Source: Novosphingobium naphthalenivorans NBRC 102051 (GTDB taxonomy: Bacteria > Pseudomonadota > Alphaproteobacteria > Sphingomonadales > Sphingomonadaceae). From it: a DNA stretch of 64,000 nt. Numbering within the stretch: the first letter of the stretch is position 1; each line of letters starts with the position of its first letter. The stretch spans positions 62,001 through 126,000 of the forward strand of contig NZ_BCTX01000001.1 in the NCBI RefSeq assembly GCF_001590985.1, given 5' to 3'. The position numbers and the translations under genes were made by a program. The notes under the pieces were generated by a model, which made no database searches, was not told where the DNA came from, and saw nothing but the letters and a program-made list of their open reading frames with translations. This document shows positions 54,019 to 63,682 of this stretch, piece by piece.

Positions 54019-55530
54019 ATGCAGCGCGAATCGGATCGATCGGCAGCCCTTGAAAGCCTGACGCAGGGCCAGCCCGCGCTGCTCTGGCGCAAGCTGGTCG
54101 CGGATACGGAAACGCCAGTGGGCGCGGCCCTCAAGCTCTTCGAGGAAGGGCGCGGCGATTTCGTGCTCGAATCGGTCGAGGGCGGAGAGACGCGCGGGCG
54201 CTACAGCCTGATCGGCCTCGATCCCGATCTGGTGTTCCGCGCCAGCGGCCCGGCCTGCGAGATCAACCGCAAGTGGCAATTCGACCGGAATGCATTCGAG
54301 GCCCTGCCCGGTGACAGCCTGGCCGAACTGCGCGCGCTGGTCGAAGCGTGCCGTATCGATGTGCCGGCCGAACTGCCCAAGGCGCTCGCCTGCCTTGTCG
54401 GCTATTTCGGCTACGAGACGATCGGCCTTGTCGAAAAGCTGCCGCGCGCGCCGCAAAGCGCGCTCGACCTGCCCGACATGCTGTTCGTGCGCCCTTCGGT
54501 GATCCTGGTGTTCGACCGGCTGAGCGACGAGATGTTCTGCGTCGCACCGCTCTGGCCCGACGCCGGAACGCCCGAACGCATGGTGGAAACCGCTGCCGAG
54601 CGGATCGACGAAACGCTGCGCCGCCTCGCCGCCCCCGTGCCTGCCGCGCCGGTGGAACCCGACCTGTCCGAGCCGGTCCAGACCCCGGTCATGCCTGCCG
54701 GCCAGTATGAAGCGATGGTCCTCAAGGCCAAGGACTTCATCGAGGCGGGCGACATCTTCCAGATCGTGCTGGCTCAGCGCTTTACGTGCGAATTCCCGCT
54801 GCCGCCGCTGGCGCTCTATCGCAGCTTGCGCCGGGTAAACCCCTCACCGTTCCTCTATTTCCTCGACCTGCCCGGCTTCGCGCTGGTGGGATCGAGCCCG
54901 GAAATCCTCGTGCGCGTGCGCGATGGCGAAGTCACCATCCGCCCGATCGCGGGCACTCGCCCGCGCGGCAAGACGCCTGCCGAGGACAAGGCCAACGAAG
55001 CCAGCCTGCTCGCCGATCCCAAGGAACGCGCCGAGCACCTGATGCTGCTCGATCTTGGCCGCAACGACGTGGGCCGCGTGGCCGCCAAGGGCACGGTCGA
55101 AGTCACCGACAGCTACACGATCGAGCGCTACAGCCATGTGATGCACATCGTCTCCAACGTGATCGGCCAGCTCGACACGGCCAAGCACGATGCCATCGAC
55201 GCGGTCTTCGCGGGCTTTCCGGCAGGCACGGTCTCGGGCGCGCCCAAAGTCCGCGCCTGCGAGATCATCGCCGAACTCGAACCCGAAACGCGCGGCGCCT
55301 ATGCCGGCGGCGTCGGCTATTTCGCGCCCGATGGCTCGGTGGATTCGTGCATCGTCCTGCGCACTGGCGTGCTCAAGGACGGCGTGCTGCACGTGCAGGC
55401 CGGCGCGGGCATCGTCGCCGACAGCGACCCGGCTTACGAACAGCGCGAGTGCGAGGCCAAGAGCGGCGCCCTGTTCGCAGCGGCGCGCGAAGCGGTGCGC
55501 GTGGCTGGAGAGCCGGGCTTCGGGCAGTGA
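54019..55530 (+). CDS. trpE: Anthranilate synthase component I
   Basis: TrpE makes anthranilate from chorismate, using ammonia from TrpG (503 aa). The N-terminal domain has LLWRKLVADTETPVGAALKL and LESVEGGETRGRYSLIGLDP; the tryptophan-binding LLES element is present as VLESVEGG. The catalytic chorismate domain has SPEILVRVRDGEVTIRPIAG, TRPRGKTPAEDKANE, HLMLLDLGRNDVGRV and AGAGIVADSDP. I prefer the ATG at 54019 to the in-frame TTG six bases earlier. No leader peptide or attenuator is visible in the 19 bases after ppiD. Confidence 0.97.
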   Translation: MQRESDRSAALESLTQGQPALLWRKLVADTETPVGAALKLFEEGRGDFVLESVEGGETRGRYSLIGLDPDLVFRASGPACEINRKWQFDRNAFEALPGDSLAELRALVEACRIDVPAELPKALACLVGYFGYETIGLVEKLPRAPQSALDLPDMLFVRPSVILVFDRLSDEMFCVAPLWPDAGTPERMVETAAERIDETLRRLAAPVPAAPVEPDLSEPVQTPVMPAGQYEAMVLKAKDFIEAGDIFQIVLAQRFTCEFPLPPLALYRSLRRVNPSPFLYFLDLPGFALVGSSPEILVRVRDGEVTIRPIAGTRPRGKTPAEDKANEASLLADPKERAEHLMLLDLGRNDVGRVAAKGTVEVTDSYTIERYSHVMHIVSNVIGQLDTAKHDAIDAVFAGFPAGTVSGAPKVRACEIIAELEPETRGAYAGGVGYFAPDGSVDSCIVLRTGVLKDGVLHVQAGAGIVADSDPAYEQRECEAKSGALFAAAREAVRVAGEPGFGQ

Positions 55531-55550
55531 GCGTTTCCCCAGTCCCAAAC

Positions 55551-55644
55551 CTTCGTCATTCCCGCGAAGGCGGGAACCCATCTCCTGACATGCCGTGTTG
55601 ATGCAATGTCAGCTGGATCCCCGCCTTCGCGGGGATGACGAAAG
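55551..55644. repeat. REP-like palindromic element in the trp region
   Basis: Outer arms CTTCGTCATTCCCGCGAAGG (55551-55570) and CCTTCGCGGGGATGACGAAA (55624-55643) are inverted copies, with inner arms TGACAT/ATGTCA (55586-55591, 55604-55609). This is the widespread proteobacterial palindromic repeat usually found between genes. Here it lies after trpE, and its right half runs into the next reading frame. Confidence 0.88.
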
Positions 55645-56446
55645 AGGGGAACGCAGGACGAGGCGCATCTGCCTCATCAGCAGTGGCATGGCGCTGCTTC
55701 TCCTCACCGCCTGCTCGTCCGAGAAAAAGCAAAAAGCCGCCCCTCCTCCCCCGCCGCCCTGCGAAAGCGCGACGTTCGAAGGCGCCGCGTTCACCCATTG
55801 CACCGCCGTCCCGGGGCGTAACACCATCCACATGGTGCTCGGCCCCAAGGGCGGCGCGCCCTATCGCAGCCTCTCGCAACTGGCGGTGAACCGGCCCGAC
55901 AAGGCCCATGCCGTCGCCTTCGCGATGAACGGCGGCATGTTCGACGATGCCGGGCAGCCGATCGGCTACTATGTCGAAGACGGGGAAAAGCGGAAAAAGC
56001 TCAACACCAATGAAGGGCCGGGCAATTTCCATGTCCTGCCCAACGGCGTGTTCTACGGACAGGCCGGCGGGCCATGGGCCGTGATCGCCAGCGACCAGTT
56101 CGCCGCCAAAGTCACCAACCGGCCGGACTTCGGCACCCAGTCCGGCCCGATGCTCGTCATAGACGGCAAGCTGCACCCGAAAATCGCCCCTGACGGCACT
56201 TCGCTCAACTTGCGCAACGGCGTCGGCGTCGATGCCAAAGGCCGCGCGCATTTCGTGATCTCGGACGAGCCGGTCTCGTTCGGCAAGCTCGCGCGGTACT
56301 TCCGCGACGCGCTGCACTGCCCCAATGCGCTGTTCCTCGACGGCAGCGTCTCCTCGCTGTGGGACCCGGAACATGGCCGCGTCGATGGCGGACCACCGCT
56401 CGGCCCCTTGATCGTTGTCGAGAAACCGGCGAAAGGCGGCTCATGA
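55601..56446 (+). CDS. Phosphodiester glycosidase (NAGPA-like) family lipoprotein, start uncertain
   Basis: This protein of about 281 aa has a NAGPA/phosphodiester glycosidase domain: [20 protein letters not shown] (about 108-127), [27 protein letters not shown] and [12 protein letters not shown] near the end. The stretch [10 protein letters not shown] is a lipobox, so it should be an outer- or inner-membrane lipoprotein. The ATG at 55601 lies inside the REP palindrome and yields a repeat-encoded start (DPRLRGDDE); the next ATG at 55688 leaves too short a signal peptide. The true start is unclear. Its stop overlaps trpG (ATGA), so the gene is co-translated with the trp operon. Confidence 0.72.
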   Translation: MQCQLDPRLRGDDERGERRTRRICLISSGMALLLLTACSSEKKQKAAPPPPPPCESATFEGAAFTHCTAVPGRNTIHMVLGPKGGAPYRSLSQLAVNRPDKAHAVAFAMNGGMFDDAGQPIGYYVEDGEKRKKLNTNEGPGNFHVLPNGVFYGQAGGPWAVIASDQFAAKVTNRPDFGTQSGPMLVIDGKLHPKIAPDGTSLNLRNGVGVDAKGRAHFVISDEPVSFGKLARYFRDALHCPNALFLDGSVSSLWDPEHGRVDGGPPLGPLIVVEKPAKGGS

Positions 56447-57039
56447 TCCTCGTCATCGACAATTACGACAGCTTCACCTGGAACCTGGTCCACTACGTGA
56501 TGGAACTGGGCGCCGAAGTCGAAGTGGTGCGCAACGACGCCATGTCCGCCGGACAGGCCCTATCCAGCGGCGCGCAGGGGTTCCTGATCTCGCCGGGGCC
56601 CTGCACGCCCAATGAAGCGGGGATCAGCCTCGATCTGGTGGGCGCGGCGGCCGATGCCGGAAAGCCTCTGCTCGGCGTGTGCCTCGGCCACCAGTCGATC
56701 GGGCAGTATTTCGGCGGGCATGTCGTGCGCGGCGGGCTGATGCACGGCAAGACCTCTCCCGTCACGCATGACAACACCGGCGTGTTCGAGGGCATCCCCT
56801 CGCCTTTCATCGCCACGCGCTATCACTCGCTGATCGTCGAGGACATTCCCGAGACGCTCGTGGTCAATGCCCGTTCGGACGATGGCCACGTCATGGGTTT
56901 CCGCCATGTGAGCCTGCCGATCCACGGCGTGCAGTTCCACCCGGAAAGCATCGCCACCGAACACGGCCACGCCATGCTCGCGAACTTCCTGAGAATGTGC
57001 GGCATCGACGCGAAGCTGCCAGAGCGGCTGTCCGCGTGA
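56443..57039 (+). CDS. trpG: Anthranilate synthase component II (glutamine amidotransferase)
   Basis: TrpG supplies ammonia from glutamine to TrpE (198 aa). It starts [20 protein letters not shown], has oxyanion motif [11 protein letters not shown], nucleophile Cys in [13 protein letters not shown] (about 84) and catalytic His/Glu in [13 protein letters not shown]. No fused PabA/TrpD part. The start overlaps the upstream lipoprotein gene by four bases and is separated from trpE by that gene. Confidence 0.97.
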   Translation: MILVIDNYDSFTWNLVHYVMELGAEVEVVRNDAMSAGQALSSGAQGFLISPGPCTPNEAGISLDLVGAAADAGKPLLGVCLGHQSIGQYFGGHVVRGGLMHGKTSPVTHDNTGVFEGIPSPFIATRYHSLIVEDIPETLVVNARSDDGHVMGFRHVSLPIHGVQFHPESIATEHGHAMLANFLRMCGIDAKLPERLSA

Positions 57040-57064
57040 GACCGGACAGCATGAGTCAGGCCGT

Positions 57065-58057
57065 ATGACCCTGCCCGATCCGCTCTACCCCCTCGAAGAA
57101 GCCGAGGCCGAAACGGCATTCGGCGCGATCCTCGACGGGCAAGTGCCTGACAGCGAGATCGCTGCATTCCTGGTCGCCCTGTCCGACCGGGGCGAGACCG
57201 CCAGCGAAATCGCCGGCGCCGCGCGGGCCATGCGTGCGCGGATGATCCCGATTTCGGCACCGGCCCATGCGATCGACGTCTGCGGCACCGGCGGCGACGG
57301 GCACCACACACTCAATGTCTCGACCGCCGTCTCGCTGGTCGTGGCTGCCTGCGACGTGCCCGTGGCCAAGCACGGCAACCGCGCCGCCAGTTCCAAGGCA
57401 GGCGCGGCCGACACTCTCGAAGCGCTCGGCCTCAATCTCGACCGCGCTGCCGAGACGGCCGAAGCGACGCTGAACGACATCGGTATCTGCTTCCTCTTCG
57501 CGGCAAAGCATCATCCGGCGATGGGCCGGATCATGCCGATCCGCAAGGCGATCGGCCGCCGCACGATCTTCAACCTGATGGGCCCGCTGGCCAACCCGGC
57601 CGGCGTGCGCCGCCAGCTCGTCGGCATTGCCCGCCCGGCCTATGTGCCGATCTACGCCGAAGCCCTCGCCCGCCTCGGCACCGACCATTCGATGGTGATC
57701 TCGGGCGACGAAGGCCTGGACGAGCTGAGCCTCGCAGGCGGCAACGAAGTGGCCGAGGTGCAAGGCACGCAGATCGCCATGCGCCGGGTAACGCCGCAGG
57801 ACGCCGGTTTGCCCCTCGCCCCTGTCGATTCCATCCGGGGTGGCGATGCCACGTATAACGCGGCCGCGCTGCGCGCCCTGCTGCAGGGCGAGCCCGGACC
57901 CTATCGCGATGCCGTGCTGTTCAACGCGGCCGGTGCGCTGATCATCGCAGGCGCAGCGCAGGACTGGAAACAGGGCGTCGAAGAAGCCACCGAAGTGATC
58001 GACAAGGGCCTCGCCAACGCGCTGCTCAACTGCTGGATCGACGCGACCAGGGCTTGA
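57065..58057 (+). CDS. trpD: Anthranilate phosphoribosyltransferase
   Basis: TrpD transfers phosphoribose to anthranilate (330 aa). The PRPP-binding CGTGGDGHHTLNVSTAVSL (about 76-94), anthranilate region KHGNRAASSKAGAADTLEAL and FLFAAKHHPAMGRIMPIRKA, and NLMGPLANPAGVRRQLVGI are conserved. It starts 25 bases after trpG. The gene following, after a short dispersed repeat, is trpC; there is no trpF here, as usual for sphingomonads. Confidence 0.97.
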   Translation: MTLPDPLYPLEEAEAETAFGAILDGQVPDSEIAAFLVALSDRGETASEIAGAARAMRARMIPISAPAHAIDVCGTGGDGHHTLNVSTAVSLVVAACDVPVAKHGNRAASSKAGAADTLEALGLNLDRAAETAEATLNDIGICFLFAAKHHPAMGRIMPIRKAIGRRTIFNLMGPLANPAGVRRQLVGIARPAYVPIYAEALARLGTDHSMVISGDEGLDELSLAGGNEVAEVQGTQIAMRRVTPQDAGLPLAPVDSIRGGDATYNAAALRALLQGEPGPYRDAVLFNAAGALIIAGAAQDWKQGVEEATEVIDKGLANALLNCWIDATRA

Positions 58058-58064
58058 AGCCAGA

Positions 58065-58087
58065 CACCCTTCGACAAGCTCAGGGTG
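58065..58087. repeat. Dispersed CTTCGACAAGCTCAGG-type palindrome
   Basis: CCTTCGACAAGCTCAGG with flanking complementary CAC/GTG forms a palindrome after trpD. A near copy lies at 51851-51867. This is a common short interspersed repeat in sphingomonads. It separates trpD from trpC by 120 bases. Confidence 0.7.
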
Positions 58088-58177
58088 AGCGGTGAAGGGT
58101 TAGGCCATCTGGTTCTGCCCCGCTCTTGCCGAAGGACACCTCTCGACTTGGCGCGCACTCACGCATAAGGCGCAGGC

Positions 58178-58966
58178 ATGTCCGACAAGCTCACCGAGAT
58201 CTGCGAAACCAAGCGCGATGAAGTCGAGGAACGCAAGGCCGTCGCCTCGATCAACGCGCTCGATGCCCACGCCGCGCACCAGAGCGCCCCGCGCGGCTTC
58301 GAGGCGGCACTGCGCCACAAGGCCGCCGATCATTTCGCGCTGATCGCCGAGATCAAGAAGGCCAGCCCGTCCAAAGGCCTGATCCGCCCGAACTTCCGCC
58401 CGGCCGAACATGCCGCGGCCTATGAACGCGGCGGCGCGGCGTGCCTTTCGGTGCTGACCGACGCGCCCTATTTCCAGGGCCACGAGGATTACCTGATGGA
58501 AGCCCGCGACGCCGTCTCGCTGCCGGTGATCCGCAAGGACTTCATGGTCGATCCCTGGCAAGTGGCAGAGGCCCGCGCGATCGGCGCCGATGCGATCCTG
58601 ATCATCGTTGCCGCGCTCGACGACACGCTGATGGCCGAGATCGAAGCCGCCGCGCGCGAACGCGGGATGGACTGCCTGGTCGAAGTCCACAACGAAGCCG
58701 AGATGGAACGCGCAGCGCGCCTGAAGTCGCGGCTGATCGGGGTGAACAACCGCAACCTCAAGACCTTCGTCACCGATATCGCGACGACCGAACGCCTTGC
58801 CCCGCTGGCCCCCGAAGGCACGCTGCTGGTGGCCGAAAGCGGCATCAACACCCATGCCGATCTCGAACGCCTGTCGCATTGCGGCGCGCGGACTTTCCTT
58901 GTCGGCGAAAGCCTGATGCGCCAGCCCGATGTCGAGGCGGCGACAAGGGCCTTGCTGGAGGGCTGA
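58178..58966 (+). CDS. trpC: Indole-3-glycerol phosphate synthase
   Basis: TrpC closes the indole ring in tryptophan synthesis (262 aa). [19 protein letters not shown] (catalytic Lys about 56), [32 protein letters not shown], and the phosphate-binding [15 protein letters not shown] and [12 protein letters not shown] are all present. It starts 120 bases after trpD, has GGCGCAGGC upstream, and is one base ahead of moaC. Confidence 0.98.
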   Translation: MSDKLTEICETKRDEVEERKAVASINALDAHAAHQSAPRGFEAALRHKAADHFALIAEIKKASPSKGLIRPNFRPAEHAAAYERGGAACLSVLTDAPYFQGHEDYLMEARDAVSLPVIRKDFMVDPWQVAEARAIGADAILIIVAALDDTLMAEIEAAARERGMDCLVEVHNEAEMERAARLKSRLIGVNNRNLKTFVTDIATTERLAPLAPEGTLLVAESGINTHADLERLSHCGARTFLVGESLMRQPDVEAATRALLEG

Positions 58967-58967
58967 C

Positions 58968-59459
58968 ATGAACCGGTCGCTCACCCATATCGACGCCGAG
59001 GGCTCCGCCCGCATGGTCGATGTCGGCGCCAAGGCCGAAACGCAGCGGCTCGCCGTCGCCTCCGGCCGGATCACCATGACGGCCGAAGCGCTCGCTGCGA
59101 TCAAGGCAGGCAATGCCCCCAAGGGCGATGTGCTCGGCACCGCGCGCGTGGCCGGGATCATGGCGGCCAAGAAAACCGGCGATCTCATCCCGATGTGCCA
59201 CCCGCTCGCGATCGATGCCGTAAATCTGGATTTCGCGTTCGAGGAGAACGCCATCCGCGCCACCGCCACGGCTTCGCTGACGGGCAAGACCGGCGTGGAA
59301 ATGGAAGCCATCACCGCTGTCTCGATCGCGCTTGTCACGATCTACGACATGGCCAAGGCGCTCGATAAGGGCATGGTCATCGGCGATATTCGCCTGATCG
59401 AAAAGCGCGGCGGCAAGTCCGGGCATTGGAAAGCCGATCTGGAGAAAGCGGAAGACTGA
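58968..59459 (+). CDS. moaC: Cyclic pyranopterin monophosphate synthase
   Basis: MoaC forms cyclic pyranopterin monophosphate from the MoaA product in molybdenum cofactor synthesis (163 aa). [40 protein letters not shown] (catalytic His/metal region) and [20 protein letters not shown] are conserved. The start is one base after trpC. Its stop overlaps the moeA ATG (TGATG). No moaA is in the window. Confidence 0.97.
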   Translation: MNRSLTHIDAEGSARMVDVGAKAETQRLAVASGRITMTAEALAAIKAGNAPKGDVLGTARVAGIMAAKKTGDLIPMCHPLAIDAVNLDFAFEENAIRATATASLTGKTGVEMEAITAVSIALVTIYDMAKALDKGMVIGDIRLIEKRGGKSGHWKADLEKAED

Positions 59460-60679
59460 TGGCCAAAGTTCCGCCGATGCCGCTTGAGGAAGCGCAGGCG
59501 CACCTGCTTGCCCTCGCCCGTCCCCTGTCTGTCGAACACGTCGACATCGAAGGGTCGATCGGCCGCTATCTCGCCGAGCCGCTGCTCGCCCGGCGCACCC
59601 AGCCTTCCGCCGACCTCTCGGCCATGGACGGCTATGCCGTGACCGGCGAGGACATGGCGGGGCCCTGGCAGATCGTGGGTGAAAGCGCGGCGGGACACCC
59701 CTTTACCGGTGAAGTCGGCAGGGGACAGGCGGTTCAGGTCTCCACCGGCGCGCTGCTTCCGGCCGGCGCCGGGGCCGTCATCCTGCAGGAAGACCTCGCC
59801 CGTCGGGATCACCGGGTCGAACTGACCGGGGATGCACCAGTCCCCGCCCACAAGCACATCCGGCGCTGCGGTCTCGATTTCATGCAGGGCAGCGAAGTGA
59901 TCGCCGCCGGCTCGCTGATCGGCCCGGCCGACGCGGCACTGGCCATCGCTGCCGGGCACAAGCACTTGCCCGTCTGCCGGATGCCGCGCGTGGCCGTGAT
60001 CGACAGCGGCGACGAACTCGCGGCCGATCCCGAAACTTGCGCCCTGCACCAGATCCCCGCCACCAACGGCGCGATGCTGCTGGCCATGGCACGCAAGCTG
60101 CCGGTCGACGCCTGGCGCAGCGGCCCGGTTGCCGACACGCTCGACGCCCTGATCCACGCTTTCAACGCAGCCCACTACGCGGACGTCATCGTCACCAGCG
60201 GCGGCGCCTCGGTCGGCGAGCACGATCTGGTCCGCCCGGCGCTGGAAGCCTGGGGCGCCTCGCTCGATTTCTGGCGCGTCGCGATCAAGCCGGGCAAGCC
60301 GATCCTCGTCGCCCGGCGCGAACGACCGGCAGGCCCGCAGATCATCATCGGCCTGCCCGGCAATCCGGTTTCGAGCTTCGTCACGGCCTATCACTTCATG
60401 CTGCCGCTGCTGCGCCGGATGCTCGGCGCGCGCTATGCCCTGCCGATGCAGATCGTCACCAAGCTGGGCGCCCCCATCCGCGCAAACGGCGGACGGCGCG
60501 AGTTCGTGCGCGGGACCTGGAACGGGCAAAGCGTGGTGCCCCAGGTCATTCAGGACAGCGGCGCTCTCTCCGCACTGGCGGCCAGCAATGTCCTGATCGA
60601 CCGCGAGGCCTTCGCGCCCGAAGGCAAGGCAGGAGATGAAGTGCGCGTGTTCCTGCTCCAAAATGGCGGTATTGCTTGA
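59459..60679 (+). CDS. moeA: Molybdopterin molybdenumtransferase
   Basis: MoeA inserts molybdate into adenylylated molybdopterin (406 aa). Motifs: LSAMDGYAVTGEDM (about 55-68), VSTGALLPAGAGAVILQEDL, the MoCF-binding VIVTSGGASVGEHDLVRPAL (about 243-262) and GLPGNPVSSFVTAYHFMLP. Translationally coupled with moaC. The first ~25 residues are less conserved. The lexA operator lies 25 bases after its stop. Confidence 0.96.
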   Translation: MAKVPPMPLEEAQAHLLALARPLSVEHVDIEGSIGRYLAEPLLARRTQPSADLSAMDGYAVTGEDMAGPWQIVGESAAGHPFTGEVGRGQAVQVSTGALLPAGAGAVILQEDLARRDHRVELTGDAPVPAHKHIRRCGLDFMQGSEVIAAGSLIGPADAALAIAAGHKHLPVCRMPRVAVIDSGDELAADPETCALHQIPATNGAMLLAMARKLPVDAWRSGPVADTLDALIHAFNAAHYADVIVTSGGASVGEHDLVRPALEAWGASLDFWRVAIKPGKPILVARRERPAGPQIIIGLPGNPVSSFVTAYHFMLPLLRRMLGARYALPMQIVTKLGAPIRANGGRREFVRGTWNGQSVVPQVIQDSGALSALAASNVLIDREAFAPEGKAGDEVRVFLLQNGGIA

Positions 60680-60703
60680 CGTTACCAATTTCGTTGCTTA
60701 ATT

Positions 60704-60718
60704 GTTCTCTCAATGTTC
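60704..60718 (+). promoter_or_regulatory. Alphaproteobacterial SOS box upstream of lexA
   Basis: GTTCTCTCAATGTTC is an exact GTTC-N7-GTTC LexA site as used in alphaproteobacteria, 59 bases before the lexA ATG, giving autoregulation. Just downstream are three GAAC sequences at exact 13-base spacing (60726, 60739, 60752), the first two within near-identical units GAACATTTC-(N4). Confidence 0.85.
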
Positions 60719-60776
60719 GCAATCAGAACATTTCGGCGGAACATTTCCGGCGAACGGCAAGCAAGAGGCAGCGACC

Positions 60777-61463
60777 ATGTTGACGCGCAAGCAGCACGAA
60801 TTGCTCCGGTTCATCCAGACCCGGCTTGAGGAGAGCGGCATCTCCCCCAGCTTTGAGGAAATGAAGGAAGCGCTGGACCTCAAGTCGAAGTCCGGGGTGC
60901 ATCGCCTGATTTCCGCGCTGGAGGAACGCGGCTTCATCCGCCGCCTGCCCAACCGTGCGCGTGCGCTCGAAGTGCTGCGCCAGCCCGAGGATGCGACGAG
61001 CAAGCCTGCCGCCGCCCGTCCCGCGCCGGCCAACAGCAACGAGACGGCGGCCCCGCGCGCGATGCCCGAGCCCGCCAACGACGTTATCGAAATTCCCCTG
61101 CACGGGCGCATCGCCGCCGGCGTTCCGATCGAGGCGCTGGAAGGCCAGGCGACCCTGCCGGTTCCGGCCGCCCTGCTTGGTTCCGGCGAACACTACGCGC
61201 TGGAAGTTTCGGGCGACTCGATGGTCGATGCCGGCATTCTGGACGGCGACTTCGCACTGGTGAAGCGGACGAACACGGCCCGCGACGGCGAAATCGTGGT
61301 CGCGCTGGTGCGCGGCGAGGAAGCGACGCTCAAGTACCTGCACCGCGAAGGCGGCATGGTGCGGCTCGATCCGGCCAATACCGCATACGAACCGCAGATC
61401 TACGGGCCGGACGAAGTCGAGGTTCAGGGCAAGCTTGCGGGGCTGCTGCGGCGCTATCACTGA
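60777..61463 (+). CDS. lexA: SOS response repressor LexA
   Basis: LexA represses DNA-damage genes and cleaves itself when RecA is activated (228 aa). The winged HTH is at 1-65 ([40 protein letters not shown]). After an Ala/Pro-rich linker (about 75-105), the S24 peptidase domain has the scissile AG in GRIAAGVP, catalytic Ser in [10 protein letters not shown] and Lys in [20 protein letters not shown]. The start is the ATG at 60777; the longer frame upstream would read through the SOS box. Confidence 0.97.
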   Translation: MLTRKQHELLRFIQTRLEESGISPSFEEMKEALDLKSKSGVHRLISALEERGFIRRLPNRARALEVLRQPEDATSKPAAARPAPANSNETAAPRAMPEPANDVIEIPLHGRIAAGVPIEALEGQATLPVPAALLGSGEHYALEVSGDSMVDAGILDGDFALVKRTNTARDGEIVVALVRGEEATLKYLHREGGMVRLDPANTAYEPQIYGPDEVEVQGKLAGLLRRYH

Positions 61464-61478
61464 AGCACGGCGGCGCGC

Positions 61479-63680
61479 CTACTTTCCGGGGCGCCACCAT
61501 CCATGTTCACCCTGCCCCTCGGCAACAGTCGTGACTTTGCCTGAGGCCAGATGGATGGCAAGGCCGCCGGTACGGTTCAGCGTTGAACGGTCGGCCTTGA
61601 GCCACGCCGGACGGCAACTGCGCGGCAACCAGCGGTCGGCAATCACGATATCGGCCTTGTCGCAAGCCGCCGCGAGCATGCGTTCGGGCACCTCGTCACG
61701 CCCGCGCGCGATAAGCAGATGCCAGATGCGGTTCCTGCGGCGGACCGGCACAGTGCAGAAATCGCTGTTGCACCGGGCGCCGGGCCAGCGTTCGATGAGG
61801 ACAGGTTCCCCTTCCATCCCGGCCAGTTCCAGCAGGTTGTCGCGCACATAGCTGCTTCGGCTGTCGCGCAGAACGAAAAGCCGCTCTCCCGCCGCATCGA
61901 CAAGGCCGACATGGCGCCCGTCCCCAGTCACCAGCACATCGGGCGGCGCCATCGCGGCGAGGAGCAGTGTACCGGCAACGGCAGGAGCCAGACCCCACAA
62001 GCGCACTCGCCCGCTCCATAGCCCCAGCCACAGGCCGCCGCCGACGAACAGCAGGAACGCTCCGGTTCCCATGGCCGGCATTACCGAAACCGCTCCGGGC
62101 CTTGCGGCAATCCCATGCGCGATACCAATCAGCAGGTCGATCGCATGGCCCGCCAGCCACCATACCGGGGCGCCAGCTCCCGCCAGGTCCAGAACCAGAG
62201 CCGTCCCGACCAGCGGCATCACTACGAAAGTCGTGAGCGGAATGGCCAGGACATTGGCGAGCGCCCCGTAAACGCCTGCACGATGGAAGTGGTACAGCCC
62301 GATCGGCATGAGCGCGAGTTCGATCACCGTGCCCGTCAGCAGCACCATCGCCAGATAGCGCAACGCGCGCGCGGCCATGGCTTCATCGCGCGGCGAAAGA
62401 AAGCGCCCGACAGGCTCGGCCGTTCCCAGACCGACGATCGCCAGAACGGCCCCGAAACTCATCTGGAAACTCGGCCCGGCAAGCGACTCCGGCCAGAGCA
62501 GCAGAACGCAGAAGGCCGCGACAGCCAGCATCCGCAGCGAGAGCGGCTCACGCCCCAGCGCCAGTGCCGCCAGCACCAGCAAGGCGCCGATGCAGGATCG
62601 CACCGTCGGCACTTGCGCGCCGGTCAGCAGCGTATATCCGATTCCCGCCAGCGCGCCCGCGCCGGCCGCGAAGACCGGCAGGCGCACGCGCAGCGCCAGC
62701 CAGGGCGAGAGCGCCAGAAGCCGCAGGACCAGCAGATACGTTGCGCCGATCACGGCACTGACATGCAGCCCGCTGATCGACAGAAGATGCGCCAAGCCGG
62801 CATCGCGCATCGCCTGTGCATCGTCTTCGGCAATGCCGCCGCGATCCCCTGTAACCAAGGCCGCCGCGATTCCCGCTTCACCGCCGCCGAGTCGTTCCCG
62901 CACATGGCGCGAGAGCCCGGCCCTCAGCGCCGCGAGACGGCCTCCGCTGTGCCCCTGCTCGACGATTTCGGGCGTCTCCAGCAGGGTTCCGGTTGCGGAG
63001 ATCCCCGAGAACCAGGCCGTTCGCGCGAAATTGTAGGCGCCCGGAAGCATCGGCGGTGCCGGCGGCATCAACCGGGCCTTGAACCGGATCACATCTCCTG
63101 CCTCAGGCCCTGCGGAAGACCGGACCAGACCGTCTTTTTCCGGCACATTCACCCGCACCTTGATCGCGCGCCCGTTGCCGGGATCGCGCATGGCAACGGT
63201 CAGCCTGTCCCGCCCCTGCGCGGGCTGCTCCTCCCGTTCGAGAACCCTGCCGGTAAAGGTGCCGAAAACCGGCTTGGCGATGGATGGTTGACCGACCATG
63301 GCAGACCGCGCCCAGACCGTAAGGCACCCGGCGGCCAATGCCGGGAAAACCATCAAAAACATCGTGAAAACATGATAATAAAGATGCCTTGGCCACCGCA
63401 GGACAATCACTGTCCCGGTGAGGACAAACCACCCGGTGCACCATGCGATCCACCACCCGGGCGAAGGAAGCGCAAACCAGGCTCCTATTCCCGCGCCGAA
63501 TGCCACCACTGACCATTGCGCTTGGCGAAACGCAGCTTGCGAAAGAAAAAATTCAAATTCGGCCAAACCCCTCGACAAGAGGCGTTTGCTGTTCCATGGC
63601 CGATGTTGCAGCGCAGCGCCGCGGACGGCGTCCGGGCGCGGATTTTCAGACGGTGCGGCCTGGCTCGCCATGGCGCGCAT
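61479..63680 (-). CDS. comEC: ComEC/Rec2 family DNA-uptake membrane protein
   Basis: ComEC forms the inner-membrane channel for transforming DNA. This protein of about 733 aa has an N-terminal pair of helices and an OB-like DUF4131 region (FTGRVLEREEQPAQGRDRLT), then the competence membrane domain with MRDAGLAHLLSISGLHVSAV, the signature segment, and about ten helices ending near 560. The C-terminal region follows the position of the beta-lactamase-like nuclease domain but has no HxHxDH metal motif; short PDVLVTGDGRHVGLVDAAGE resembles only its outer strands. The start at 63678-63680 is chosen (an ATG nine bases further in is possible). It converges on lexA with 15 bases between. Confidence 0.88.
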   Translation of the reverse strand: MRAMASQAAPSENPRPDAVRGAALQHRPWNSKRLLSRGLAEFEFFLSQAAFRQAQWSVVAFGAGIGAWFALPSPGWWIAWCTGWFVLTGTVIVLRWPRHLYYHVFTMFLMVFPALAAGCLTVWARSAMVGQPSIAKPVFGTFTGRVLEREEQPAQGRDRLTVAMRDPGNGRAIKVRVNVPEKDGLVRSSAGPEAGDVIRFKARLMPPAPPMLPGAYNFARTAWFSGISATGTLLETPEIVEQGHSGGRLAALRAGLSRHVRERLGGGEAGIAAALVTGDRGGIAEDDAQAMRDAGLAHLLSISGLHVSAVIGATYLLVLRLLALSPWLALRVRLPVFAAGAGALAGIGYTLLTGAQVPTVRSCIGALLVLAALALGREPLSLRMLAVAAFCVLLLWPESLAGPSFQMSFGAVLAIVGLGTAEPVGRFLSPRDEAMAARALRYLAMVLLTGTVIELALMPIGLYHFHRAGVYGALANVLAIPLTTFVVMPLVGTALVLDLAGAGAPVWWLAGHAIDLLIGIAHGIAARPGAVSVMPAMGTGAFLLFVGGGLWLGLWSGRVRLWGLAPAVAGTLLLAAMAPPDVLVTGDGRHVGLVDAAGERLFVLRDSRSSYVRDNLLELAGMEGEPVLIERWPGARCNSDFCTVPVRRRNRIWHLLIARGRDEVPERMLAAACDKADIVIADRWLPRSCRPAWLKADRSTLNRTGGLAIHLASGKVTTVAEGQGEHGWWRPGK

Positions 63681-63682
63681 AG

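Noticed and set aside
51843..54134. 763-codon minus-strand open frame opposite ppiD
   Set aside because: Shadow of ppiD with repetitive Gly/Arg/Leu composition and no recognised domain.
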